From Verrucomicrobiota bacterium (GTDB lineage Bacteria; Verrucomicrobiota; Verrucomicrobiia; CAIQCK01), in assembly GCA_016235595.1 (NCBI GenBank), contig JACRJX010000041.1:372001-436000 (forward strand): a stretch of 64,000 nt of DNA. Direction: 5' to 3'. Below are positions 43,879 through 52,235 of the stretch, in pieces. A program made the translations under genes and the position numbers. The notes beneath the pieces were generated by a model. That model had not been told where the DNA came from, did no database searches, and worked only from the letters and a program-made list of their open reading frames with translations. The first letter of the stretch is position 1. The number at the start of each line of letters is the position of its first letter.

Positions 43879-44712
43879 ATGACCAAGGTTTCATCCAGCA
43901 GCACATCGTCGGCCATTGCCGTCATCGGTGGCGGCAAGATGGGAGCCGCTCTCATCCAAGGCATCATCCGCGCCGGCGTGGCTGCAGCCAAGCATATTTG
44001 GGTGGCAGAACCCGCCGACGCCCTGCGCAACGCCCTCGCCAAGGATGCCGGCGTCAACGTCACCAACGACAACGCCACCGCGGCAAAGAACGCTCGCGTT
44101 GTCATCCTCGCCGTCAAGCCCGACGTCGTCCCGGCCGCCCTGGCACACCTCAAACCGGTTTTCACCAAGGACCACCTGCTGCTGAGCATTGCCGCTGGTG
44201 TCACTCTCACCAAGCTCGAAGCCGCGCTCCCGGCGGGCGCGCGCGTTATCCGCGTCATGCCAAACACCCCGTCGCTGGTCGGCGCAGGTGCGGCGGCTTT
44301 CGCACTCGGTAGCGCCGCTACCGCCGTGGATGCTGCGCTCGCGCAGAAGATCCTCGGCGCGGTCGGCATCGCCTTCCAGTTGCCAGAGAGACTGCTCGAT
44401 GCCGTGACCGGCCTCAGCGGCAGTGGCCCCGCCTATATCTACGTGGTGATCGAATCGCTCAGCGACGGCGGCGTGGCGATGGGCCTGCCGCGCGACGTCG
44501 CCACCCGGCTCGCGGCCCAAACCGTCCTCGGCGCGGCCAAGATGGTGCTCGAAACCGGCCTGCACCCGGGTGTGCTCAAGGACCAGGTCACCTCGCCCGG
44601 TGGCACGACCATCGAAGGCATCCACGCGCTCGAAACCGGTAGCCTGCGCGCAACGTTCATGCGCGCCGTCAAAGCCGCCACCGAAAAGTCGAAGCTCCTC
44701 GGCGCGAAGTAA
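43879..44712 (+). CDS. proC: pyrroline-5-carboxylate reductase
   Basis: A 277-aa enzyme. The N-terminal nucleotide-binding site reads AIAVIGGGKMGAALIQGI, with RVMPNTPSLVGAG and the family signature GLSGSGPAYIYVVIESLSDG, then TSPGGTTIEGI near the C-terminus. It reduces pyrroline-5-carboxylate to proline with NAD(P)H in the cytoplasm. ATG at 43879 is chosen by homology; an upstream TTG frame adds a Pro-rich stretch unlike the family. Followed after 41 nt by the cyclase-like gene. Confidence 0.95.
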   Translation: MTKVSSSSTSSAIAVIGGGKMGAALIQGIIRAGVAAAKHIWVAEPADALRNALAKDAGVNVTNDNATAAKNARVVILAVKPDVVPAALAHLKPVFTKDHLLLSIAAGVTLTKLEAALPAGARVIRVMPNTPSLVGAGAAAFALGSAATAVDAALAQKILGAVGIAFQLPERLLDAVTGLSGSGPAYIYVVIESLSDGGVAMGLPRDVATRLAAQTVLGAAKMVLETGLHPGVLKDQVTSPGGTTIEGIHALETGSLRATFMRAVKAATEKSKLLGAK

Positions 44713-44753
44713 TTGCCGATTCGCGCGACACAGCATCAATTCCTTGTCGCATA

Positions 44754-46487
44754 ATGAACCTCCGGCACTTCGCACACGCCACCTACCAAATCGTCACGAC
44801 CGAGCGGGTCGGGCCGACGATCTTCGATCTGTGCGACGAACTGCTGCTGACGCCGTCGCCGTCGGTCGGCAACGACCATCTGCGCCGCTTCTACAAAACC
44901 GCGATCGCCAACATCGCGCTGCGGCCGGTCCTGAACCGCGCCGGCTTGCCGCAACTGCGTGACCAAGCCCGTTTCCGCGCGTTGCAGGATGCGCTGCGGT
45001 CGGCGCGCGACGACGCGTCGCCAGACTGGCGCGCCATCGGCCAGCCGCTTGCCGAGTTGCTCGATGAGCTTCCTCAATCGCATCCGAAACCGTCGTCGGT
45101 GCCGGCCCCGACGAAACCGGTTTCGCTTGAACGCGTGGACGGCATCATCCGTGGCTGCGCGGCGCACCTGCTCGGCTCGTTCGAGGCAAATGGTTTCATC
45201 CCAACTTACGCCGCGTTCAACCTCGTCGGCGACCCGGACGTGCGCGGACGCGACCTGCTCGTGGCGCTCGACGGCCTGAACGCGCGTACCTACAAGAACG
45301 CGACACTGATCTTCAACCTCGCCCGGGTCTTCTTCCTCGCCAATCCGCACGTTGCCGCGCTCATCAACCCGCCGTGGCACGGCATCGCCGAGACGATGTG
45401 GGCACCGATGCAAATCCGCCACCGCGCCGCTTACTATGACGCGTTCTTCGCCGAGACGTTGATGGATTACCTCGACAGCAGCCTTGCATCGCCCGAAGCG
45501 GCGAGACCGGCGCGCGACGCGATCGGCCGGATGATCGAGTTCTGCCTCGACACCAGCCGTGAGCGCGTCCGGCTGCCGGGCGGCAAGGAATTCGATGTCG
45601 TCACCGCGCTCGTGCCGCCACCGCATTGCCGGATGAGCCGGTTTTTCTGGAAGCTCAAGAGCAACCTCGGTTTCGGACTCTACGTGCCGGACTGCGATAC
45701 GACGGCGTGCTCGCTTTCGGCGGCAACACAGTTCGGCGCAAAGCATTCGCTGCTCGACCAGCCGATGCCGGACTTCTACGCCGCGCATCAGCTCGGCCAT
45801 CTGAACCACCATCATCCGGCGACCGTCCCCATCAATGACACCATTGACTTCGACGGTGGCGTGGTGACGTGGATCGCAAACCTCGCGGGCGACAAGCCAT
45901 TCGGCAACGACGTGGACCCGACGTTGAACCTCGACGTGCTGGAGGCCTGCTTCCGCAACCACGAGCGTTGGCAAATCGTCGAGAACCCGCAGCGGTTGGA
46001 GACACTACGGCGCATCATCCGCTTCCAGGACCGCCTTGCCGACACCGGCGCATTTGCCAATCCACGCTCGCACATCTATTACCTGCCGGAACTTTACTGC
46101 GCTTACTTTGGCCGCTGCTACGCCGCGTTCCGCGCGCTGCCGGAGCCGAAGCGCAAGGCACTCGATCCCGCCGGCAGCTTCGAGATGATCCGCCGACAAG
46201 TGCTCGCCTACGTGCAGGACGAACTGCTCACCGTGGAAATCAACGTCTTCGACGCAGCGCTGGCGTTGTTGGCGCTGGCAAAACTCGGCGCGGAGCCGAC
46301 ATCGTTCGCGCCCGCCCTGGCGTGCATGGACCGCAGCTTTGGCGAAGGTGGCCGGCGCGCGCCGTTCAAGGCTTACGAGTGGAACAAAATGAAAACGCCG
46401 ACGCGCATCCTCGTCGGCAGTCCGGAAGTGACGTCGGCGTTCGTGCTGTCGGCGCTGGTCCATGCGCGGAAGTTGATGAAGAAGTGA
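44754..46487 (+). CDS. alpha-toroid protein, class II terpene-cyclase-like
   Basis: A 577-aa helical protein without signal peptide. The central VPDCDTTACSL resembles the DxDTT variant of the DxDD acid motif of class II terpene cyclases, and the later GNDVDPTLNLDVLEACF is of the kind that follows the motif in those toroids. Helical repeats continue (RRIIRFQDRLADTG, LYCAYFGRCYAAFR). If real, it would protonate an isoprenoid diphosphate. No prenyltransferase or aspartate-rich class I motif is seen. Alternatives are another alpha/alpha-toroid family such as a lanthionine- or prenyl-related fold. Family call is inference. Confidence 0.65.
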   Translation: MNLRHFAHATYQIVTTERVGPTIFDLCDELLLTPSPSVGNDHLRRFYKTAIANIALRPVLNRAGLPQLRDQARFRALQDALRSARDDASPDWRAIGQPLAELLDELPQSHPKPSSVPAPTKPVSLERVDGIIRGCAAHLLGSFEANGFIPTYAAFNLVGDPDVRGRDLLVALDGLNARTYKNATLIFNLARVFFLANPHVAALINPPWHGIAETMWAPMQIRHRAAYYDAFFAETLMDYLDSSLASPEAARPARDAIGRMIEFCLDTSRERVRLPGGKEFDVVTALVPPPHCRMSRFFWKLKSNLGFGLYVPDCDTTACSLSAATQFGAKHSLLDQPMPDFYAAHQLGHLNHHHPATVPINDTIDFDGGVVTWIANLAGDKPFGNDVDPTLNLDVLEACFRNHERWQIVENPQRLETLRRIIRFQDRLADTGAFANPRSHIYYLPELYCAYFGRCYAAFRALPEPKRKALDPAGSFEMIRRQVLAYVQDELLTVEINVFDAALALLALAKLGAEPTSFAPALACMDRSFGEGGRRAPFKAYEWNKMKTPTRILVGSPEVTSAFVLSALVHARKLMKK

Positions 46488-46508
46488 GCGTAGCTGGCGG
46501 CGCAGGAG

Positions 46509-46679
46509 ATGGAGTTTGGACCGACGGTCAATCTCCACCGCGACATCGTCATCGGCAAGTCGCAACGATGGGGCAACGTGTCCTCCGCCGATTTCCAAGG
46601 CGCGATGCGCCACATTCGAATCTACGGACGCGCCCTCAGCCCGGTGGAAATTGATAACCTCGCCCGCGACCGGCGGTGA
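46509..46679 (+). pseudogene. C-terminal remnant of a LamG-domain protein
   Basis: The frame reads MEFGPTVNLHRDIVIGKSQR and ends MRHIRIYGRALSPVEIDNLA plus RDRR. FxGxMRxIRIYxRALSPxEIxxL is the last strand and helix of LamG/jelly-roll domains. An in-frame TAG lies just upstream, and no ribosome site is present, so this 56-codon piece is a leftover of a larger gene rather than a functional one. Confidence 0.65.
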
Positions 46680-46694
46680 GTGCGCTGCAATCCT

Positions 46695-47453
46695 CTACCT
46701 CTGCAACTCCAACCACAGCGCGCGGTAGTATTTCATCAGACGCACCGGGTCGGTGGTCTCGGCGATCTCGCAGAGGGTGAAGCGATCGTAGTTGATCTGT
46801 TTGAAGCAGGCGAATAACTCACGCCACGGATAGGCGGGATTGCAGAGTTCGTTGATGTGGCAGCTCTTGATGTCCTTGGCGAGAAGGTTGAAATACTCCT
46901 TCACGGAACCGTTGACGATGTCACCAGCGTTGGAGTTCCAGCAAACACCGACGGCGCGATGATCGCAGTGGTCCATGATCTCGCGGATGTGCGGCGGGTG
47001 GGAGCTGTCCTTGCCGTGAACCTCCAGCCAGATTTCAACGCCGAGGTCACCGGCCACCTTGCCACACTCGGCGAGGGACTTGCCGATCTGCTCCAGCGTC
47101 TTGTGGACGGGCACGTCCTTGGGGATGCCGTTGGGGCGGACCTTGACGCCGCGCGCGCCGATGTCGGCGGCGAGCTTGGCAAACTCGGCGCAGGTGGCGA
47201 TGTGCTTGCGAACGACAGCCGGGTCGGGCGAGTGAAACTCGCAGGTGGAGCCGAGCCCCCAGATGGTGAGGCCGCCATCGGCGCAGCGTTTCTTGACTTC
47301 CTTGCGCTGCTCCGCGGTGAGCGACGGTTCCACGCCGTGGGCGTGGGTGGTGCGGAACTCCACGCCTTCAAAGCCGGTGGCCTTGCAGTTCTTGATGAGG
47401 GTGGCGAGGTCCCACTTGGGGGCGAGGTTGTAGGTGACGAGTCCGAGTTTCAT
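46695..47453 (-). CDS. sugar phosphate isomerase/epimerase, xylose-isomerase-like barrel
   Basis: A 252-aa cytoplasmic TIM-barrel protein (start MKLGLVTYNLAPKWDL, AGGA 11 nt upstream). Motifs of the AP-endonuclease-2/xylose-isomerase-like fold are seen: GFEGVEFRTTHAHG, VKVRPNG, IWLEVHGKDS, VGVCWNSNAGD and HINELC, giving the usual Glu, His, Asp metal ligands. Substrate unknown. Divergent from an RbsD/FucU-like mutarotase, so both may serve one sugar route. Confidence 0.88.
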   Translation of the reverse strand: MKLGLVTYNLAPKWDLATLIKNCKATGFEGVEFRTTHAHGVEPSLTAEQRKEVKKRCADGGLTIWGLGSTCEFHSPDPAVVRKHIATCAEFAKLAADIGARGVKVRPNGIPKDVPVHKTLEQIGKSLAECGKVAGDLGVEIWLEVHGKDSSHPPHIREIMDHCDHRAVGVCWNSNAGDIVNGSVKEYFNLLAKDIKSCHINELCNPAYPWRELFACFKQINYDRFTLCEIAETTDPVRLMKYYRALWLELQR

Positions 47454-47604
47454 CGCGCTGTCAGGTTCCTTTCTGTTGACGCGGGAGTGTGACACGACGC
47501 GGGGAATTTTCAAGAGCGGGGACAGCGGCAGTTTTTTGCTTTTCATCCAGCCGGGTTGGCCCACTATACGATACGACACTTTTCACAGAGGAAAGGACAC
47601 GACC

Positions 47605-47994
47605 ATGTTGAAGCAAGGTATTCTAAACCCGGCGATCAATTCGCTGCTCAGCCGCGTGCGCCACACCAACACGCTGGTCATCGCTGACCGCGGTTTCCCG
47701 TTCTGGCCGGAAATCGAGACGGTGGATATCTCGCTTGTGGACGGCATCCCGACGGTGTTGCAGGTGCTCGCCGCCATCCGGTCCAACTTCGTCATCGGCC
47801 GCGTGTTCATGGCAGAGGAGTTCATCCGCAACAACACGAAGGCGGTGCAAAACGCCTTTACCAGGACGCTGGCTGGCGTGCCGTTCGAGTTTGAGGCGCA
47901 CATTGAGTTCAAGAAACGCGTGCCGCGCGCCATCGGCCTCATCCGCACCGGGGACACGATCCAATATGCCAACACGATTATCGAATCCGCCTGA
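47605..47994 (+). CDS. RbsD/FucU-type sugar mutarotase
   Basis: A 129-aa protein (start MLKQGILNPAINSLLSRVRH; AAAGGA 7 nt upstream). Family marks are TNTLVIADRGFPFWP, a conserved Asp in TVDISLVDGIPTVLQVL, and a terminal IQYANTII. The usual HGD at the start of the family is replaced by VRHTN, but the His is kept. It would interconvert pyranose anomers or ring forms of a pentose or deoxyhexose. First gene of an operon with the PHP protein (13-nt gap). Confidence 0.87.
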   Translation: MLKQGILNPAINSLLSRVRHTNTLVIADRGFPFWPEIETVDISLVDGIPTVLQVLAAIRSNFVIGRVFMAEEFIRNNTKAVQNAFTRTLAGVPFEFEAHIEFKKRVPRAIGLIRTGDTIQYANTIIESA

Positions 47995-48007
47995 CAAATC
48001 CGCACCT

Positions 48008-49099
48008 ATGACCGAACAACTTTTCCATAAAACTGCCGCGCAACTCGACGCGCGCAACATGAAGGAACGTCTGGCCGCGCTGGTCAAACTGCGTGGGCTG
48101 GAGCAACGCGGCGCCATCAGTCCCGCGACGCCAAAGATTGGCCCCGCGCTGCCTTCCTACGATCACGTTCACACCAACGCCTCCTACGGCAATGCCGCGC
48201 CCGGTGTTTTCTCGGTGGCGCGCATGGTGTGGGCCGCGCACGAGGCGCGGGCGTTCTCCATCCTCAGTGTCGAACACGAATCGGTGGCGCACATGGACGA
48301 GGCGATCCAGGCGGCGACCATCGTCAACCGCGGCATGGAGCAGCCGTTGCGGCTGGCGCTGGCGGTCGAGTTCAAAGCTCCCATCGCGCTGAATGACGCC
48401 GTCTCGAAGAAATTCAGCGACTCAATCCTGAAGGCCTGGGGTCAGGGCGAGGCAGCGTGGGTGGTGGCCGTCGGCGCGCGCCGCACGCCAGAACTGGAGC
48501 GGCTCGTCCGCCGGTTTCAAGAGGCGAAACGCGTGCGGTCGGAACAACAATTGGAAAAGTTGAACAAGCACTTGAAGCTCAAGCGGCCGCTGAAACTCTC
48601 CGATATCCTCACGTCCGAAGGCAACGTGACAGACCGGCAGCTGACACTGGCGGTGGCGCGCGCCGAACTGGGCGACGTGGACGAGAAAACACTCGCGCGT
48701 CGCGGCAGCGAGGTGCGGCGGATGTTGAACCCGGGCGGCCCGGCGTATGCGCCGTTTCCGCCGGGCCTGCCAACGTATCAGAAGCTGGTCGGCCAGCTTG
48801 CGCGTTGGGGCACACTGCCGACGTTCACCGCGCAGCTTCGCGAGCAAACGCTGGAGGAGTTTCTGCCAACGTTGAAATCGTGGGGCATGGCAGCGCTGGA
48901 CACAGCAGGCATCGAGCCCTACGAGCCGAACGCGGCGCGCGATATCGCGACATTCGTCCGGCTGGCGGAGCAGCACAAACTGGCGTTTTTTGGCGGCTCC
49001 GACTACCGCGGTGTCGGCACCGGTTGGCAAGAGCACGCTGCGTGGATGGATCATCCGTTGATCCGCGCCTCTATCGAGCGTGTGGCGCACCGGTTCTGA
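48008..49099 (+). CDS. PHP-domain metal-dependent hydrolase
   Basis: A 363-aa cytoplasmic protein. Motif I is YDHVHTNASYG (His-x-His), then SILSVEHES, and near the end FFGGSDYRG, as in PHP phosphoesterases related to histidinol phosphatase and Pol III PHP. A helical insertion (residues about 150-240, RRFQEAKRVRSEQQLEKLNK) separates the halves. Sits downstream of the mutarotase gene; it may dephosphorylate a sugar phosphate, but this is not proven by sequence. Confidence 0.82.
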   Translation: MTEQLFHKTAAQLDARNMKERLAALVKLRGLEQRGAISPATPKIGPALPSYDHVHTNASYGNAAPGVFSVARMVWAAHEARAFSILSVEHESVAHMDEAIQAATIVNRGMEQPLRLALAVEFKAPIALNDAVSKKFSDSILKAWGQGEAAWVVAVGARRTPELERLVRRFQEAKRVRSEQQLEKLNKHLKLKRPLKLSDILTSEGNVTDRQLTLAVARAELGDVDEKTLARRGSEVRRMLNPGGPAYAPFPPGLPTYQKLVGQLARWGTLPTFTAQLREQTLEEFLPTLKSWGMAALDTAGIEPYEPNAARDIATFVRLAEQHKLAFFGGSDYRGVGTGWQEHAAWMDHPLIRASIERVAHRF

Positions 49100-49206
49100 A
49101 CCTCGGGTTTGGGATCAAGGGCAGACGCCGGGTGGTCACTGGGCGAGTGCAGGGTTGCACCCGCGGTTGCGAACAGTTAATATTTATGACGAGGCTTTTA
49201 AGAACA

Positions 49207-49527
49207 ATGAAGACGATCTCCCTGATGGTCTTGCTGGTAACAGCGTGCGTGGTTGTCGTCGCGGACGACGCAAAGGCTCCTGCGGCGCCGAAGAAGAACA
49301 AGATCGTCTTCGAGTACTCCTACCCGCCGCCGGTGACACAAAAGCCACCGACCGCAGCCGAGACAGCTCCGCTGCCGCGCACCGGCTCGAAGGACTGGTT
49401 GCAACGCGTGGATCAGCGTGACCGCAAGCTGATGGCGCCATGGGAATGGCGGCGCCTGAACGCGGGGAGAGATTCGTATTCCTTTGCCGAGCCGCCGCCG
49501 TCGGTGAACGGCTTCACCAGCCGGTGA
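49207..49527 (+). CDS. small secreted hypothetical protein
   Basis: A 106-aa protein with a signal peptide (MKTISLMVLLVTACVVVVAD) and a Pro/Lys-rich mature part (PPPVTQKPPTAAETAPLP), ending PWEWRRLNAGRDSYSFAEPP. A start seven codons earlier (49186) is possible. The C-terminal half, rich in aromatic and charged residues, is the only part likely to fold. No family recognised. Transcribed with the PHP gene (about 110 nt apart) or on its own. Confidence 0.6.
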   Translation: MKTISLMVLLVTACVVVVADDAKAPAAPKKNKIVFEYSYPPPVTQKPPTAAETAPLPRTGSKDWLQRVDQRDRKLMAPWEWRRLNAGRDSYSFAEPPPSVNGFTSR

Positions 49528-49534
49528 TCGCTCT

Positions 49535-50362
49535 TTACTCCTCGTCGATTGTCCGCTGACCATCGACCGGTGACAAAGGCGATTCCGCACGCTTCACTTT
49601 CCCCGCGGCAAATTTCGCCACCTGATGCGCGACACGGTGCAACACGCGCACGTCGCGGTTCTCCAATACGGCTCGGCTGAAGACGCGCCGCAGCGGACGG
49701 GCAAACGATTCCGGATCGTCATGATGCGGGCGGAAACCCACCTGTACCATCGCGCTGACGAAATGCTGGATCGCGCGCTCGACTTCAAGGTCGGGCGCAA
49801 GATCAAGCTTGGGGCCGGCGATCTTGCCGAAACTGCCGAGGAAGATTTCGTAGGCGACCACCTGCACGGCCTGCGCAAGGTTCAGCGACGGCACCCGATG
49901 GACCGCCGGCACGGTGGTGCAGAGATGACAGCGGCCCAGTTCATTGTCGTAGAGGCCCTTGTCCTCGCGGCCGAAAACGATGCCCACACGGAACTTCTGC
50001 GACACCTCAACGATGTGCGGCACGATCTCGCGGATCGGCTGCACCTGCGGAACGCCGACGTCGCGCGAGCGATGCGTGGTGCCGACAATCCGGTGGATTC
50101 CCTCAAACGCCTCGTCAAGCGAACCGACGACGCGAGCGCCTTGCAGCACGTCATCCGCGCCATGCGCAAACGCCTGCGCCTGGCGGTTGTCCTTGAACCT
50201 GCACCCACCCACCACGATGAGTTCGGTGAAGCCCATCGTCTTGATGGCGCGCGCGGCGCTGCCAACATTGCCGGGCGTTTGCGGCTCGACGATGATGAAC
50301 GCAACATTGGCCAGGTTGCGTGGCACCGTCAGGTCGAGGACTTTGTGCGAAGGTTTTTTCAT
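49535..50362 (-). CDS. trmJ: TrmH/SpoU-family RNA methyltransferase, TrmJ-like
   Basis: A 275-aa SPOUT methyltransferase (start MKKPSHKVLDLTVPRNLANV by homology). Motif 1 is VEPQTPGNVGSAARAIKTMG, motif 2 IVFGREDKGLYDNELGRC, motif 3 PSLNLAQAVQVVAYEIF, all of the TrmJ subgroup that 2'-O-methylates position 32 of tRNA. SAM binds in the deep trefoil knot. A C-terminal helical extension follows. Assignment as TrmJ rather than a related 23S rRNA enzyme is likely but not proven. Confidence 0.88.
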   Translation of the reverse strand: MKKPSHKVLDLTVPRNLANVAFIIVEPQTPGNVGSAARAIKTMGFTELIVVGGCRFKDNRQAQAFAHGADDVLQGARVVGSLDEAFEGIHRIVGTTHRSRDVGVPQVQPIREIVPHIVEVSQKFRVGIVFGREDKGLYDNELGRCHLCTTVPAVHRVPSLNLAQAVQVVAYEIFLGSFGKIAGPKLDLAPDLEVERAIQHFVSAMVQVGFRPHHDDPESFARPLRRVFSRAVLENRDVRVLHRVAHQVAKFAAGKVKRAESPLSPVDGQRTIDEE

Positions 50363-50577
50363 TGAAGCAACAGCCAGTTGCCAGATGCAATTGGACGCAA
50401 ACCTTAGAGAGTCCGTGGTAGCTTGACGAGTGGTTTCTCGCCAACATCCCGAAAGGAACAAGGCAGGCCGGCCTCCCCTTCCGGTGAGATCAAAACCAGG
50501 CTCAAGCGAAGAGCGTCTTTCTTCTTCGATACGTTCAGCGGCAATGCCTGGCCGCCGCATGAACAACCGCCATAAAA

Positions 50578-51333
50578 CTATGGATTGGAGGGAGGAGGCG
50601 GGGGCGCGCCGTCGCCGCCTGGCGCTGGCATCGAACCGGGTTTGATATGAATGGTGAACCCTTGCTTACTGACGGCCTCGCGAAGTTTCTCGTCCTCGCG
50701 CATCTTGCGGAAGAAATCCCGCACCTGGTCGCCGGTGACTTTCTGCTCCTTTCCATCGGCGTCGGTATACGTGAGCGTGGAGGTGCCACCGCCAAAGGGA
50801 GCGCGTCCGCCGGGACCGCCACGGCCACCTGGCCCGCCGCGAAAACCACTTGCCAGCCCCGGCTCGCCTTCGGGCTTCTCCAACACCAACGTATGGACGG
50901 TCTTGGCCATGCCCTCGTGGATAAGTTCAAACCGCATGGTTGTGGCGAAGTTTCGTTTATTCAGAAGCTCCTGGAGTGTTTCCACGCTTGTCAACGGTTG
51001 GCCGTCAGCACGAAGCAGCACGTCGTATTGTTCGACACCGGCCACCGCGGCGGGACCTTCCTTGGAGACATCCACAACCACCAAGCCGGCGTTCTCAGGC
51101 AGGCCTTGTAGATATTTCTTCAAATGCGCCCGCGTGGAGTCCCTCAGCGACGCGACGCGCACGCCAATCCATTTCTGAGGCGTCTTGTCCGCCGCAGCGG
51201 CGGTGTTGGTGACCCGCCTCGATTGTGCCTTGGGCTGTGCGGGTGCAGCCGTATCTGCCTGGCTGAACCCGGAGGTTGCAGAGAGAGCGAGCACACATCC
51301 GGCAATAAAAATTTGCGTCAGTTTCATATTCAT
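50578..51333 (-). CDS. exported PDZ-domain protein
   Basis: A 251-aa protein with a signal peptide (MNMKLTQIFIAGCVLALSAT). A PDZ domain covers residues about 55-150 (WIGVRVASLRDSTRAHLKKY ... GPAAVAGVEQYDVLLRADGQ). A Gly/Arg-rich low-complexity stretch (GFRGGPGGRGGPGGRAPFGG) and a helical tail follow, ending Pro-rich. No protease domain. Start: AGGAGC upstream. It is downstream of the LytS/LytTR pair, so it may be a target or sensor partner at the envelope. Confidence 0.8.
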   Translation of the reverse strand: MNMKLTQIFIAGCVLALSATSGFSQADTAAPAQPKAQSRRVTNTAAAADKTPQKWIGVRVASLRDSTRAHLKKYLQGLPENAGLVVVDVSKEGPAAVAGVEQYDVLLRADGQPLTSVETLQELLNKRNFATTMRFELIHEGMAKTVHTLVLEKPEGEPGLASGFRGGPGGRGGPGGRAPFGGGTSTLTYTDADGKEQKVTGDQVRDFFRKMREDEKLREAVSKQGFTIHIKPGSMPAPGGDGAPPPPPSNP

Positions 51334-51473
51334 TTTGCTCCTCAGTTGAAGGTTACGACAAGTCGCTTCCGCCGCACATAGAGTCCCGCTCTTGCCATCC
51401 ACTTCACGACACATTTGGGATGAACCGCGTTTTTGGGGGGACAGACTCATGAAGAATCGCGATAAACATTCCC

Positions 51474-52235
51474 TTACGAAAACCGCAGTTTTTCCTCCAG
51501 TTCGCGGATGCCACGAGTCATCGGCAACTGCTTCCCGTTGTGCAGGACGACAACATATTCGCCCTTGAAAAGCGGTTGAAGTTCCCGGACTTGATCAAGG
51601 TTGACCAATACGGAGCGGCTGATGCGCAGGAACAGTCCCGGGTCGAGCTGCGCCTCAAGCGCGGCAAGCGTCTCACGCAGAACATGGTTCTGTTTGCTGA
51701 CGTGCAGCACAACATAGTTGCCCGCCGACTCGATCCACTCAATCTGATTGACCTTCACCAGCGCCACACGTTCGTTCTCCCTCACGGTCAAACGATGGAG
51801 ATAGACCGGCGTGGGTTTGCGTTCGCCCAATAATTGCAGCAGCCGCTTCGAAACGTCGTCGGTCTGCCGCCGCGCAATCTGGTCGCGCACCCGCTGCACC
51901 GCCTCCTTGAAGCGCGATTGCTTGAACGGTTTCAGCAGATAGTCCAACGCATGAACCTCGAACGCCTTCACGGCGTGCTGGTCGTAAGCCGTCACGAAGA
52001 CAACCGCCGGCAACTTATCTTTGTCGAGCCGGCTCAACAACTCGAAACCGTCCATTTCCGGCATCTGCACGTCCAGAAACAGCAGATTCGCCGGCTGCTT
52101 TTTTATGGCCGCAAGAGCCTCGTCGCCGTTGGCGCATTCACCGACGACTTCGATGTCCGGCTCCTTGGCGAGCAAGGTCCGGATGCGCTCGCGCGCGAGC
52201 GGTTCGTCATCCACGATGAGCGTCTTGATTTTCAA
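51474..52235 (-). CDS. LytTR-type response regulator
   Basis: A 253-aa regulator. The start is placed at TTG 52235, which overlaps the kinase stop (TTGA) and has AAGGA 6 nt upstream; a GTG five codons earlier is possible. REC domain residues 1-120: TLIVDDEPLARERI, Asp in LLFLDVQMPEMDG, VFVTAYDQHAV, LLKPFKQSRF. LytTR DNA-binding domain residues 145-253: YLHRLTVRENERVALVKVNQ, SRSVLVNLDQVREL. Controls surface or envelope genes in known pairs; targets unknown. Confidence 0.93.
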   Translation of the reverse strand: MKIKTLIVDDEPLARERIRTLLAKEPDIEVVGECANGDEALAAIKKQPANLLFLDVQMPEMDGFELLSRLDKDKLPAVVFVTAYDQHAVKAFEVHALDYLLKPFKQSRFKEAVQRVRDQIARRQTDDVSKRLLQLLGERKPTPVYLHRLTVRENERVALVKVNQIEWIESAGNYVVLHVSKQNHVLRETLAALEAQLDPGLFLRISRSVLVNLDQVRELQPLFKGEYVVVLHNGKQLPMTRGIRELEEKLRFS

